Source of the DNA: an uncultured Erysipelotrichaceae bacterium
GTDB lineage: Bacteria; Bacillota_I; Bacilli_A; RF39; UBA660
Direction: 5' to 3'
DNA length: 15,835 nucleotides
Assembly: GCA_902797275.1 (NCBI GenBank)
Contig: CADBSI010000040.1
Location: 1-15,835 of the forward strand
Below, piece by piece: positions 1 through 7,108 of this stretch. Made by a program: the position numbers and the translations under genes. The notes beneath the pieces are model-generated. The model did not search any database. It was given only the letters and a program-made list of their open reading frames with translations, and was not told where the DNA came from. Numbering within the stretch: position 1 is the first letter of the stretch; every line of letters starts with the position of its first letter.

Positions 1-1318
1 AACAAGAACATATAGATTATATATGTGGATAGATGGAAATGTAAATATCTGTGGGGGAACTCAAACAGAAGGCTGTGATTATAATGTTTCAGATTGGTCA
101 AATTTATTTGCAAGTATCAAAGTAAATGTAAATGGAAAATATGTCGAAGGAACAAACTTTGTTGAAGCAATTAAAAATAGATATAATGGTTCTAATCAAG
201 ATGGTTTAGTTGCAGTTAATACAGCAGGTGATTTAGCAACAACTAGTGATACAATTAGAGAATATCGTTATTCAGGAATAGGAAACTATTGTACATATCC
301 AGATGGAAAAACTGATTATAATATATCTGTTTCAGGTAGTACTTGTCCTCAAACAGCATGTTATGTATCTAATATGAATATAGTTATGACTTCAGAAAAT
401 GATTTTTTTAAAATGGGAGCAACATGTAATAACAACGGAGGTACAACAATAAATATAAAAAATAATCAAACAACACCAACAGATAGCGGAATAAGAAATT
501 ATGTAACATTTAATAATGAGACATGGAGAATAGTAGGAATATTTAATGAAGAAAATGCAAGTGGAGAAAGAGCAGAAAGAATAAAACTAGTAAAAGATGA
601 ACCAATTAGTTTAAGTACAGAAGTACCAACAACTATTACAAAAGGTAATATAACATATCAAATGTTTAATCCAACAAGTGGAACTAAATACAAATATTTT
701 TACTGGAATAGCCCATCAAGTGTAGAAACTAATTCAAATGATTGGGCAAAAGCAGGTAGTATGTATTATTTAAATGAAAATTATTTAAATAGTTTAGAAA
801 ATAGTAATTTAATCGAAAATATGAAATATTATTTAGGAAATGTAAATACAGATAATGGACCTATTACAGGAACAGCTAAAGAAGTTTATACTCAAGAAAG
901 AGGGTCAACGGTATGTAATAGTAGTATAACAAGTAATAGTCATGAAAATAATTGTAATATTTGGAATGGTAATCAAGCAATCTGGAACGGAAAAATAGCT
1001 TTATTATACCCAAGTGATTTTGGTTATGCTTCTAATACAAGTAATTGGAGTAAAGATTTTAAAGATACAAATTCAAATGGCATAAGTTTAAACAATTGGA
1101 TGTTTAATAATGAAGCAGCATTTTCTTGGTTCTTGTCTCCGGCGTCTATTGCTCCTGGTAGCGTCTCTGGCATGATCATTGGTGGCATCTTGTTCGGGGG
1201 CTATGCTGATTATGATGATGGTTTGGCTCTCCGACCTGTTTTAAGTCTTAAAACTGATACTAAAATTCTTGATGGATTAGGCAGTATAAATGATCCGTAC
1301 ATCCTATCAGATAATTAA
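1..1318 (+). CDS. Secreted surface protein, TasA/SipW-type, with C-terminal DUF6273/lectin-like variable domain; 5' end outside window
   Basis: The frame is open to the left edge (codons from position 2). The ATG at 23 has no ribosome binding site and lies inside a TYRLYMWIDG stretch that I know as the end of the first beta-sandwich in SipW-dependent surface proteins, so the gene is 5'-truncated by the window. Counting from that ATG, residues 1-36 finish the TasA-like domain (ends IKVNVNG). Residues 155-430 form a DUF6273-like domain: NETWRIVGI (165-173), YYLNENYLNSL (248-258), KIALLYPSDFGY (324-335), SWFLSP (368-373), LRPVLSLK (403-410) and the end motif GSINDPYILS. About seven cysteines suggest an oxidised, extracellular protein. 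It is paralogous to the gene at 14495. Role is inferred: surface display or ligand binding. The C-terminal patch at 1142-1240 differs sharply in base composition and is annotated separately. Family assignment is from memory of motifs. Confidence 0.8.
   Translation, partial: TRTYRLYMWIDGNVNICGGTQTEGCDYNVSDWSNLFASIKVNVNGKYVEGTNFVEAIKNRYNGSNQDGLVAVNTAGDLATTSDTIREYRYSGIGNYCTYPDGKTDYNISVSGSTCPQTACYVSNMNIVMTSENDFFKMGATCNNNGGTTINIKNNQTTPTDSGIRNYVTFNNETWRIVGIFNEENASGERAERIKLVKDEPISLSTEVPTTITKGNITYQMFNPTSGTKYKYFYWNSPSSVETNSNDWAKAGSMYYLNENYLNSLENSNLIENMKYYLGNVNTDNGPITGTAKEVYTQERGSTVCNSSITSNSHENNCNIWNGNQAIWNGKIALLYPSDFGYASNTSNWSKDFKDTNSNGISLNNWMFNNEAAFSWFLSPASIAPGSVSGMIIGGILFGGYADYDDGLALRPVLSLKTDTKILDGLGSINDPYILSDN
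1142..1240 (+). other. Candidate diversity-generating-retroelement variable region (VR1) within the surface-protein gene
   Basis: Seen: 33 consecutive codons, of which only one (CGA) ends in A and 14 end in G or C. The surrounding 110 bases are about 52% GC with about 11% A, while flanking parts of the same gene are A-rich and roughly a quarter GC. The patch is bounded by SWFLSP upstream and RPVLSLK downstream. Known: in retroelement-diversified proteins the variable region lies at the C-terminal end of a C-type-lectin-like fold, and template adenines are replaced at random, which depletes A. Inference: this is such a target. Alternatives are recombination with a foreign cassette or strong selection for Gly/Ala/Ser/Asp-rich residues. 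No template repeat or reverse transcriptase is visible in the window. Confidence 0.6.
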
Positions 1319-1331
1319 TCACTTAATGTCT

Positions 1332-1363
1332 AAAAATGTCAACTCTTTGTTGATATTTTTTTT
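1332..1363. terminator. Rho-independent terminator after the surface-protein gene (+ strand)
   Basis: AAAAATGTCAAC (1332-1343) pairs with GTTGATATTTTT (1349-1360) around a TCTTT loop, with one G-T wobble. It runs into an eight-T tract starting at 1356. It lies 14 nt after the stop codon and separates the surface gene from the operon starting at 1408. Confidence 0.8.
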
Positions 1364-1378
1364 AATAATATTAAAACG

Positions 1379-1387
1379 TGATATAAT
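1379..1387 (+). promoter_or_regulatory. Extended -10 promoter for the hydrolase-murF-ddl-gpmI operon
   Basis: TGATATAAT is a TG-extended consensus -10 (TATAAT at 1382-1387). No good -35 lies 16-18 bases upstream, only a T-rich run. A start near 1394 would leave a leader of only about 14 nt, with the GGAG (1394-1397) at its very 5' end. It follows directly on the terminator, which fits an operon boundary. Confidence 0.55.
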
Positions 1388-1407
1388 GTTGATGGAGATT
1401 ATAATAT

Positions 1408-2121
1408 ATGATAAAAAAAATTAAAGATATAGATATAAATTATGTTCAATATGGAACCGGTAAAGATGTTGTTTTACTTCATGGATGGGGACAAAATATT
1501 CAAATGATGGATCCTCTTGGTAAATTGCTTAAAAACTGTAGAATAACTATTTTAGATTTACCAGGATTTGGAAGTAGCATGGAACCATCTTTTGCTTATA
1601 ATATAAGTGATTATGCATCTCTTCTTCATGAATTTTTAAAAGAATTAAAAATCGATAATCCTATTTTAATTGGTCATTCCTTTGGAGGAAGAATTGCTAT
1701 TTATTATGCATCTACTTATCCTGTTTCTAAACTTGTATTATTTGGAAGTCCTTTTATTAAAAGGGAAAATGATAGTTTAAAATTAAAAGTTTTTAAAAGT
1801 TTGAAAAAAATAAAATTTTTAAATAACCTTGCTGAAGTTATGAAAAATCATTTAGGAAGTGAAGATTATAAAAACGCTAGTGGGGTTATGCGTCAAATAT
1901 TAGTTAATACTGTTAATACTGATTTAAGTTCTAATGCATCTAAAATAACTTGTCCAACTCTTTTAATATGGGGTAATAATGATGAAGCAGTTCCAGTTAG
2001 TGAAGCTAAAAAGTTAGAAAGTTTAATTAATGATAGTGCTTTAATAGTTTTAAATGGTACTCATTATTGTTATCTTGAAAATTTAAATCATATTTCATGT
2101 ATATTAGAAAATTTCTTTTAG
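1408..2121 (+). CDS. Alpha/beta-fold hydrolase
   Basis: A 237-residue cytoplasmic protein without signal peptide or membrane segment. It carries the standard marks of the alpha/beta hydrolase superfamily. LLHGWGQN (23-30) supplies the HG oxyanion motif. LDLPGFGSS (49-57) is the usual loop after strand 4. GHSFGG (89-94) is the nucleophile elbow with Ser91, Asp192 in WGNNDEAVP is the likely acid, and His219 in GTHY the likely base, so the triad looks complete. Length is normal for a single-domain esterase or lipase-like enzyme without a large lid. The start is set by GGAG at 1394-1397, 10 nt upstream. It opens the operon and its stop codon overlaps the murF ribosome binding site, so it is probably cotranslated with wall-synthesis genes. 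The substrate cannot be read from the sequence. Confidence 0.88.
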   Translation: MIKKIKDIDINYVQYGTGKDVVLLHGWGQNIQMMDPLGKLLKNCRITILDLPGFGSSMEPSFAYNISDYASLLHEFLKELKIDNPILIGHSFGGRIAIYYASTYPVSKLVLFGSPFIKRENDSLKLKVFKSLKKIKFLNNLAEVMKNHLGSEDYKNASGVMRQILVNTVNTDLSSNASKITCPTLLIWGNNDEAVPVSEAKKLESLINDSALIVLNGTHYCYLENLNHISCILENFF

Positions 2122-2125
2122 GAGG
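2120..2125 (+). promoter_or_regulatory. Ribosome binding site of murF overlapping the upstream stop codon
   Basis: AGGAGG shares its first two bases with the TAG stop of the hydrolase and sits 3 nt before the ATG at 2129. The perfect core fixes the murF start, and the overlap suggests translational coupling. The spacing is unusually short. Confidence 0.75.
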
Positions 2126-2128
2126 ATT

Positions 2129-3742
2129 ATGTTTATATTAATATTTATTTATTTAATTTATATATTTTATAAAAGTAGAAATTCATTATATATGTTGCAA
2201 CAAAACTTATATAATGAAAATAATCGTTATTTAAGATGGGTAAAAAGAAATTATAAAGATTGTTTTAATGTAATTGATTTTTTACCATTTCTTTTCATGC
2301 TTTTCTTAATCATCACTGAGGATTCTTATATCAAGGAATTAATTTATATTTCAACTAGTATTTTATATATAATAGGTCTTTATAATGAATATAAAAGAAA
2401 TAGTAATAAACAAACTAAAATTAAGTTTAATATTACTAAAAGAATTAAAAGATTATATTTAACTGAGTTTTTAATTATAATTATTTTAATTATTTTATTA
2501 TTTACAACTAAGTATTTAGCTTTAATATTAATAATTTTAAATTTATTATTAGCTCTTAATTATTATTATATTTATTTAGTTAAATTAATTAATACTCCAA
2601 TTGAAAAACTTGTTTATTTCTATTATTTTTCAAAAGCTAAGAAAAAATTAAAGAGTATGAGTAGATTAAAAGTAATAGGTATAACTGGTAGTTATGGTAA
2701 AACTAGTAGTAAAAATATTTTAGCAAGTGTTTTAGAACCTAAATATATTGTAAGACCAACTCCCAAGAATTTAAATACACCATATGGATTGATGATTACA
2801 ATTAATAATTATTTAGATAATTTTGATGAAGTTTTAATAGCTGAAATGGGAGCTTATGTAAATGGAGAAATCAAGGAAATTTGTGATTTTGTTAAACCTA
2901 AATATGGTATTTTAACAATTATTGGAGATGCTCATTTAGAAACCTTTAAAACTAAAGAAAATATTTGTAAAACTAAGTTTGAACTTATTGAGTCTTTACC
3001 TGATGATGGAGCTTGTGTTTTAAATTTAGATGATCCTTATCAAGTCTCTTATGTTAAGAATTCTTTAAAAAGTAAAGCTAAGATACTTTGGATTGGTGTT
3101 GATAATAAAGAAGCTTTATATAATGCTACTCATATTAAATGTGATAGTAAAGGTACTAACTTTGATATTTTATATGATAATAAAACATATCATATTGAAA
3201 CTAAATTATTAGGTCTTCATAACGTGTATAATATTTTAGCTGCATTTGCTCTTGGTAATTATTTAGGAGTAAATATTGATAGTATGATTTCTAAAATTAA
3301 AGCTTTAACCCCTACGGAACATCGACTTGAACTTAAAAAACTAAATAATTTTATGATGATAGATGATGCTTATAATTCTAATCCAATTGGAAGTAGTAAT
3401 GCTTTAGATGTTTTAGGCTTAATGGATGGGTTTAAAGTAATTGTAACACCAGGTATGGTAGAACTTGGAATTAATGAAGAAAAGTTAAATTATGAATTTG
3501 GTTTAAAAATAAGTAAAGTATGTGATTTAGTAATATTAATAGGAGAAAATAGAACTAAAGTAATTAAAAAAGCTTTACTTGATAATTCCTATTCAAGTGA
3601 TAATATTTTAGTTTTTAATAAATTAACAAATGCTTTTTCTTATCTTGAAAAACTTGGTTTAGAAAAAAAACAAGTTTATGCTTTATTTGAAAATGATTTA
3701 CCTGATATATATAACGAAGGAGTGGATAAAAATGAAAATTAG
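2129..3742 (+). CDS. murF: UDP-N-acetylmuramoyl-tripeptide--D-alanyl-D-alanine ligase (MurF) with membrane-spanning N-terminus
   Basis: MurF ligates D-Ala-D-Ala to UDP-MurNAc-tripeptide using ATP, the last cytoplasmic step of peptidoglycan precursor synthesis. The P-loop ITGSYGKTS is at residues 185-193, followed by the ligase core: EMGAY (239-243), the KTKFE lysine region (281-285), VLNLDD (297-302), HNVYNILAA, and near the C-terminal domain the MurF-typical DDAYNSNP. The usual N-terminal UDP-sugar-binding domain is not recognisable. Residues 1-160 are instead hydrophobic, with about four or five likely membrane segments (about 1-15, 50-66, 70-88, 111-150). At 537 residues it is longer than the typical ~450, and the P-loop is shifted about 80 residues toward the C-terminus. 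It overlaps ddl, which makes its dipeptide substrate, by 11 nt. Another Mur-type ligase is possible, but the DDAYNSNP motif and the ddl neighbour favour MurF. Confidence 0.87.
   Translation: MFILIFIYLIYIFYKSRNSLYMLQQNLYNENNRYLRWVKRNYKDCFNVIDFLPFLFMLFLIITEDSYIKELIYISTSILYIIGLYNEYKRNSNKQTKIKFNITKRIKRLYLTEFLIIIILIILLFTTKYLALILIILNLLLALNYYYIYLVKLINTPIEKLVYFYYFSKAKKKLKSMSRLKVIGITGSYGKTSSKNILASVLEPKYIVRPTPKNLNTPYGLMITINNYLDNFDEVLIAEMGAYVNGEIKEICDFVKPKYGILTIIGDAHLETFKTKENICKTKFELIESLPDDGACVLNLDDPYQVSYVKNSLKSKAKILWIGVDNKEALYNATHIKCDSKGTNFDILYDNKTYHIETKLLGLHNVYNILAAFALGNYLGVNIDSMISKIKALTPTEHRLELKKLNNFMMIDDAYNSNPIGSSNALDVLGLMDGFKVIVTPGMVELGINEEKLNYEFGLKISKVCDLVILIGENRTKVIKKALLDNSYSSDNILVFNKLTNAFSYLEKLGLEKKQVYALFENDLPDIYNEGVDKNEN
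3717..3722 (+). promoter_or_regulatory. Ribosome binding site deciding the ddl start
   Basis: AAGGAG lies inside the end of murF, 9 nt before ATG 3732. It favours this start over an in-frame ATG at 3678, which has no such site and would add 18 residues ahead of the family-typical KIRLGVLFGG beginning. Confidence 0.8.
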
Positions 3743-4904
3743 ATTAGGTGTTTTATTTGGAGGTATGTCGGTTGAACATGAAGTTAGTATTATAACTGCT
3801 ATTCAGGCTATGAATAATCTTGATACTACTAAATATGAAATTGTTCCTATTTATATAGCTAAAGATGGTGTTTGGTATACTGGTAATATGTTAAAAGATA
3901 TAGAAATATATTCTGATATGGATTTACTTAAAAGATATGCTAAAGAAGTAGTTTTGTATAATACTAATGGTCGTTTTGTATTACAAAGTAAAAAAGGAAT
4001 ATTTAGAAAAATTGTAAGTGAAATTGATTTAGCTTTTCCAATTATGCATGGAACTCATGGAGAAGATGGGGCTTTACAAGGTTATTTTGAAACAATTAAA
4101 TTACCTTATTGTGAAAGTAATACCTATGCTTGTTGTGTTGGCCAAGATAAAGTATTCATGAAACAAATATTTGAAACTAATAAAGTTAATGTTGCAAGAT
4201 ATAAATGGTTCTTTGATGCTGATTATTTAAATGATTCTGAAAAAGTTATTAAAGAAATTGAAAAATTAGGTTATCCAGTTGTTGTTAAACCAGCAACTCT
4301 TGGTTCTAGTGTTGGTATTTCGGTTTGTCATGATGCTTTTGAATTAAATGAAGGCTTAAAAGATGCTTTTAAATATGATACTAAAGTAATTGTTGAAGAA
4401 TTTATTAAAAATGCCAGAGAAGTAAATATAAGTGTTCTTGGTAATTATGAACATCAAGAATTAAGTCCAATTGAAGAAGTAGGATCAGCTAATGAAGTTT
4501 TAACTTATGAAGATAAATATATAGGTGGTAATAAAAAAATACCAAGTAAAGGTATGGCTAGTGCTAAAAGACAAATTCCTGCTAATTTAAGTAGTGAGTT
4601 AGTTAAAAAAATTCAAGAACAAGCAATTAGAGCTTATAAAGCTTTAAATTCTTCAGGAGTTGTTCGAATTGACTTTTTAATTTCAGATGATGAAGTATAT
4701 GCAATTGAAGCTAATACAATTCCTGGTTCTTTATCTTTCTATTTATGGGACTATGCTAAGAAAAATTATAAAGAATTATTAGATGATATTATTAATATTG
4801 GTATAAAAGATTATAAAAAAAGAGAAAATAAAACTATTACTTTTGAAACTAATATATTAAAAGGATTTAAAGGTTTAAAAGGAGCTAAAGGAATAAAAAA
4901 ATGA
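3732..4904 (+). CDS. ddl: D-alanine--D-alanine ligase
   Basis: Joins two D-alanines with ATP to give the dipeptide used by MurF; cytoplasmic ATP-grasp enzyme. From ATG 3732 it is 390 residues. Motifs in order: LFGGMSVEHEVS near the N-terminus, MHGTHGEDGALQGYFE, the ATP-grasp pair KPATLGSSVGIS and EEFIKNAREVNISVLG, then RIDFL and EANTIPGSLSFYLW, the metal- and substrate-binding end. The PGSLSFYLW form resembles the Ddl/VanG branch of Clostridia and Bacilli rather than proteobacterial DdlB. The segment YCESNTYACCVGQDK is cysteine-richer than the usual YVGS.. form. The tail ends in alternating Lys-Gly (GFKGLKGAKG), which I take to be a lineage trait. It overlaps murF by 11 nt and its TGA overlaps the gpmI ATG (ATGA), so all three are probably coupled. 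Whether it makes D-Ala-D-Ala or D-Ala-D-Ser cannot be decided here, but the MurF neighbour suggests the normal dipeptide. Confidence 0.92.
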   Translation: MKIRLGVLFGGMSVEHEVSIITAIQAMNNLDTTKYEIVPIYIAKDGVWYTGNMLKDIEIYSDMDLLKRYAKEVVLYNTNGRFVLQSKKGIFRKIVSEIDLAFPIMHGTHGEDGALQGYFETIKLPYCESNTYACCVGQDKVFMKQIFETNKVNVARYKWFFDADYLNDSEKVIKEIEKLGYPVVVKPATLGSSVGISVCHDAFELNEGLKDAFKYDTKVIVEEFIKNAREVNISVLGNYEHQELSPIEEVGSANEVLTYEDKYIGGNKKIPSKGMASAKRQIPANLSSELVKKIQEQAIRAYKALNSSGVVRIDFLISDDEVYAIEANTIPGSLSFYLWDYAKKNYKELLDDIINIGIKDYKKRENKTITFETNILKGFKGLKGAKGIKK

Positions 4905-6409
4905 GAAAAGTTTTACTAGCAATTTTAGATGGATATGGATTAAGTGAAAGAATGGAAGGTAATGCAGTTAAACTTGCTACAACTAAAACTTTAGATAGTA
5001 TATTTAAAAATTATCCTCATACTAAGATTGAAGCAAGTGGTGTTGCTGTTGGTTTGCCTGATAAACAAATGGGAAACTCAGAAGTAGGACATACCAATAT
5101 TGGAGCTGGAAGAATAGTTTACCAGGATTTATCAAGAATTAATAATGATATTGAATCTAAAGATTTTTATAAAAAAGAAGAATTGATTAGAACTATTTAT
5201 TATGCCAAGGTTCATCAACAAAAACTTCATTTAATAGGACTTTTATCAGATGGAGGAGTGCATAGTCATATTAAACATTTATTTGCTATTCTTGAGTTAT
5301 GTAAAATTATAGGATTTTATGATGTTTATGTTCATGCTATTTTAGATGGAAGAGATACAAGTCCAACAAGTGGTATTACTTATCTTAAAATGCTAGATGA
5401 AAAACTAAATAAATTAAAAATAGGTCATCTTGCAACTATTATTGGACGATTTTATGCTATGGATAGAGATTCACGTTTTGAAAGAATTGAAGTAGCTTAT
5501 AATTTATTTACCAAAGGAATTGGAGAAAAAGCACCAAAATATCTTGAAAAAATTCAAAATAACTATTATAATAATACAACAGATGAATTTATGGGACCAA
5601 TTTTGGTTAATTCAAATGGTTTAATTGAAGAATCTGATGCTATTATCTTTTATAACTTTCGTCCTGATAGAGCAAGAGAAATAACAAGATGTTTTATTGA
5701 TAAAGATTTTAAAGAATTTCCAAGAACTTATTTAAATAATTATTACACGGGAATGACTATTTATGATGAAACATTTAAAAATATTCATACAATTTATTTA
5801 CAAGAAGAGCTTAAAAATACTTTAGGAGAAGTTATTTCTAATAATGGTTTAAAACAATTAAGAATTGCTGAAACTGAAAAATATGCTCATGTTACCTTTT
5901 TCTTTAATGGAGGCGTTGAAACTAAATATTTAAATGAAGATAGAATTTTAGTTAATTCTCCAAAAGAAGTTAAAACTTATGATTTAAAACCTGAAATGTC
6001 AGCTTATGAAGTTAAAGATAAATTAATTAATGAATTAAATAAAAACTATTATGATTTAATTATTTTAAATTTTGCTAATCCTGATATGGTAGGTCATACT
6101 GGTAATTTAAAAGCAACTATTAAAGCTATTGAAGCAGTTGATGATTGCATGAAAAGTGTTTTAGAAGCAGTTCTTGAAAACGATTATACAATGATTGTAA
6201 CAGCTGATCATGGAAATAGTGAGTGTATGATTAATGAAGATGGTAGTATCAATACAGCTCACACCAATAACTTAGTTCCTTTAGCTATTGTTAATTATAG
6301 AGATGTTAAGTTAAATTTTGGTAAACTTTCTGATATAGCACCAACAATTTTAAAGATAATGGAAATTGATAAACCAGTTGAAATGACTGGAAATAGTCTT
6401 ATAGATTAA
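4901..6409 (+). CDS. gpmI: 2,3-bisphosphoglycerate-independent phosphoglycerate mutase
   Basis: Interconverts 3- and 2-phosphoglycerate in glycolysis; a two-metal (usually Mn) enzyme of the alkaline phosphatase superfamily. At 502 residues it is close to the usual ~510. Metal and phospho-serine motifs are intact: ILDGYG with Asp10, MGNSEVGHTNIGAGR with Ser60 as the phosphorylated serine, LLSDGGVHSH, HAILDGRDTSP, GRFYAMDRD.R, FRPDRAREI, EKYAHVTFFFNGG, NPDMVGHTG and TADHGNSE. The start is fixed by AAGGA (4888-4892) 8 nt upstream, and the ATG overlaps the ddl TGA by 4 nt. Finding gpmI with murF and ddl, instead of with gap-pgk-tpi-eno, is unusual among the genomes I know. Function is secure; the regulatory meaning of the linkage is not. 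Confidence 0.96.
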   Translation: MRKVLLAILDGYGLSERMEGNAVKLATTKTLDSIFKNYPHTKIEASGVAVGLPDKQMGNSEVGHTNIGAGRIVYQDLSRINNDIESKDFYKKEELIRTIYYAKVHQQKLHLIGLLSDGGVHSHIKHLFAILELCKIIGFYDVYVHAILDGRDTSPTSGITYLKMLDEKLNKLKIGHLATIIGRFYAMDRDSRFERIEVAYNLFTKGIGEKAPKYLEKIQNNYYNNTTDEFMGPILVNSNGLIEESDAIIFYNFRPDRAREITRCFIDKDFKEFPRTYLNNYYTGMTIYDETFKNIHTIYLQEELKNTLGEVISNNGLKQLRIAETEKYAHVTFFFNGGVETKYLNEDRILVNSPKEVKTYDLKPEMSAYEVKDKLINELNKNYYDLIILNFANPDMVGHTGNLKATIKAIEAVDDCMKSVLEAVLENDYTMIVTADHGNSECMINEDGSINTAHTNNLVPLAIVNYRDVKLNFGKLSDIAPTILKIMEIDKPVEMTGNSLID

Positions 6410-6427
6410 TTAGTTTAGGGGGTTAAA

Positions 6428-7063
6428 ATGAAAAAAATAATTGTTTTCTTACTTATTTTATTACCTTTTACCGTTGATGCAAAAACAGTTAAATATATAA
6501 ATGATAATGCTTTTGTTAATGTTAATATTGAATCTAATCAAATCGAAGTTAGTTTAAATGGGAAAAAAAGTCTTTTAATAGAAAATATGAGTTCATATTA
6601 TAATGCTTTTATGGAGGGTAATTATCCAAATTATTTATTATATGCAGATGATATTTATTCATTTTCTAATACTGCTGATAAAAGTAAATTAGTTTTTACA
6701 GTTGCTAGTAAATATAATAAATTAGAAACAATTGATCCTACAAATTCTAATATTAAAAGTTGTAAAGATTTATTTGGGGTTAGTTTAATTAATTTTTTAA
6801 AAGGAAATATATTTAAAACAATATATATTTTAGTTCCTATTATTCTTTTAGTTTTAACAACTTTAGATTTTTCTAAAGTAGTTTTTTCTGATTCAAAAGA
6901 TGATAATAAAAAAGCTTTTCAAAGATTTGGAAAAAGAGTTGTTGCTGCTGTTTTAATATATTTAACTCCAACAATTTTAATTTTTCTAATTGAAATACTA
7001 GGTGCTAGTGAAGTTAAAGAATGTGTTAATACTTTTAAAACAACTACAAATATTTCAAATTAA
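6428..7063 (+). CDS. Secreted/membrane protein with two-helix C-terminal hairpin (VirB2/TrbC-like topology), unknown function
   Basis: I do not recognise a named family. Residues 1-18 are a clear signal peptide (MKK, hydrophobic core, cleavage near DAKT). Residues 20-115 are a polar, probably beta-rich, extracytoplasmic domain. Two membrane helices follow, at about 128-146 and 170-191, joined by a basic, likely cytoplasmic loop (DFSKVVF..KKAFQRFGKR). This short hairpin with a KR-rich turn and a proline in each helix resembles the VirB2/TrbC pilin group, but the large outer domain does not. Two cysteines, Cys112 and Cys199, would both lie outside the cell just before and after the hairpin and could form a disulfide. 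AGGGGG at 6417-6422 gives the start. It is the last gene of the operon, 18 nt after gpmI, and the 5' arm of the terminator lies within its coding sequence. Confidence 0.7.
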   Translation: MKKIIVFLLILLPFTVDAKTVKYINDNAFVNVNIESNQIEVSLNGKKSLLIENMSSYYNAFMEGNYPNYLLYADDIYSFSNTADKSKLVFTVASKYNKLETIDPTNSNIKSCKDLFGVSLINFLKGNIFKTIYILVPIILLVLTTLDFSKVVFSDSKDDNKKAFQRFGKRVVAAVLIYLTPTILIFLIEILGASEVKECVNTFKTTTNISN

Positions 7064-7076
7064 TAGTTGTTTTTTT
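7037..7076. terminator. Rho-independent terminator overlapping the end of the 6428 gene (+ strand)
   Basis: AAAACAACTA (7037-7046) is perfectly complementary to TAGTTGTTTT (7064-7073), with a 17-nt loop containing the stop codon and a seven-T tail to 7076. It ends the operon that begins at 1408. Confidence 0.75.
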
Positions 7077-7108
7077 AGAAATTTATAAAAATAAAAAAGG
7101 AGGAATTT

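Noticed and set aside
23..25. ATG 23 as the true start of the left surface protein
   Set aside because: The frame is open to the edge, no ribosome binding site is present, and the protein begins in the middle of a conserved beta-domain motif.
1142..1240. GC-rich patch as a gene conversion between the two surface genes
   Set aside because: The patch at 15611-15694 has no visible nucleotide identity with it, so recent exchange between these two copies is not supported.
3678..3731. Upstream in-frame ATG that would extend ddl by 18 residues
   Set aside because: No ribosome binding site precedes it, while AAGGAG sits correctly before ATG 3732, and the family starts at about KIRLGVLFGG.
4902..4904. 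TGA read as tryptophan (Mycoplasma-type code)
   Set aside because: TGA ends ddl exactly at the overlap with gpmI, and I found no in-frame TGA inside the genes, with Trp written as TGG. With one TGA stop the evidence is modest, since readthrough would reach TAG within a few codons.
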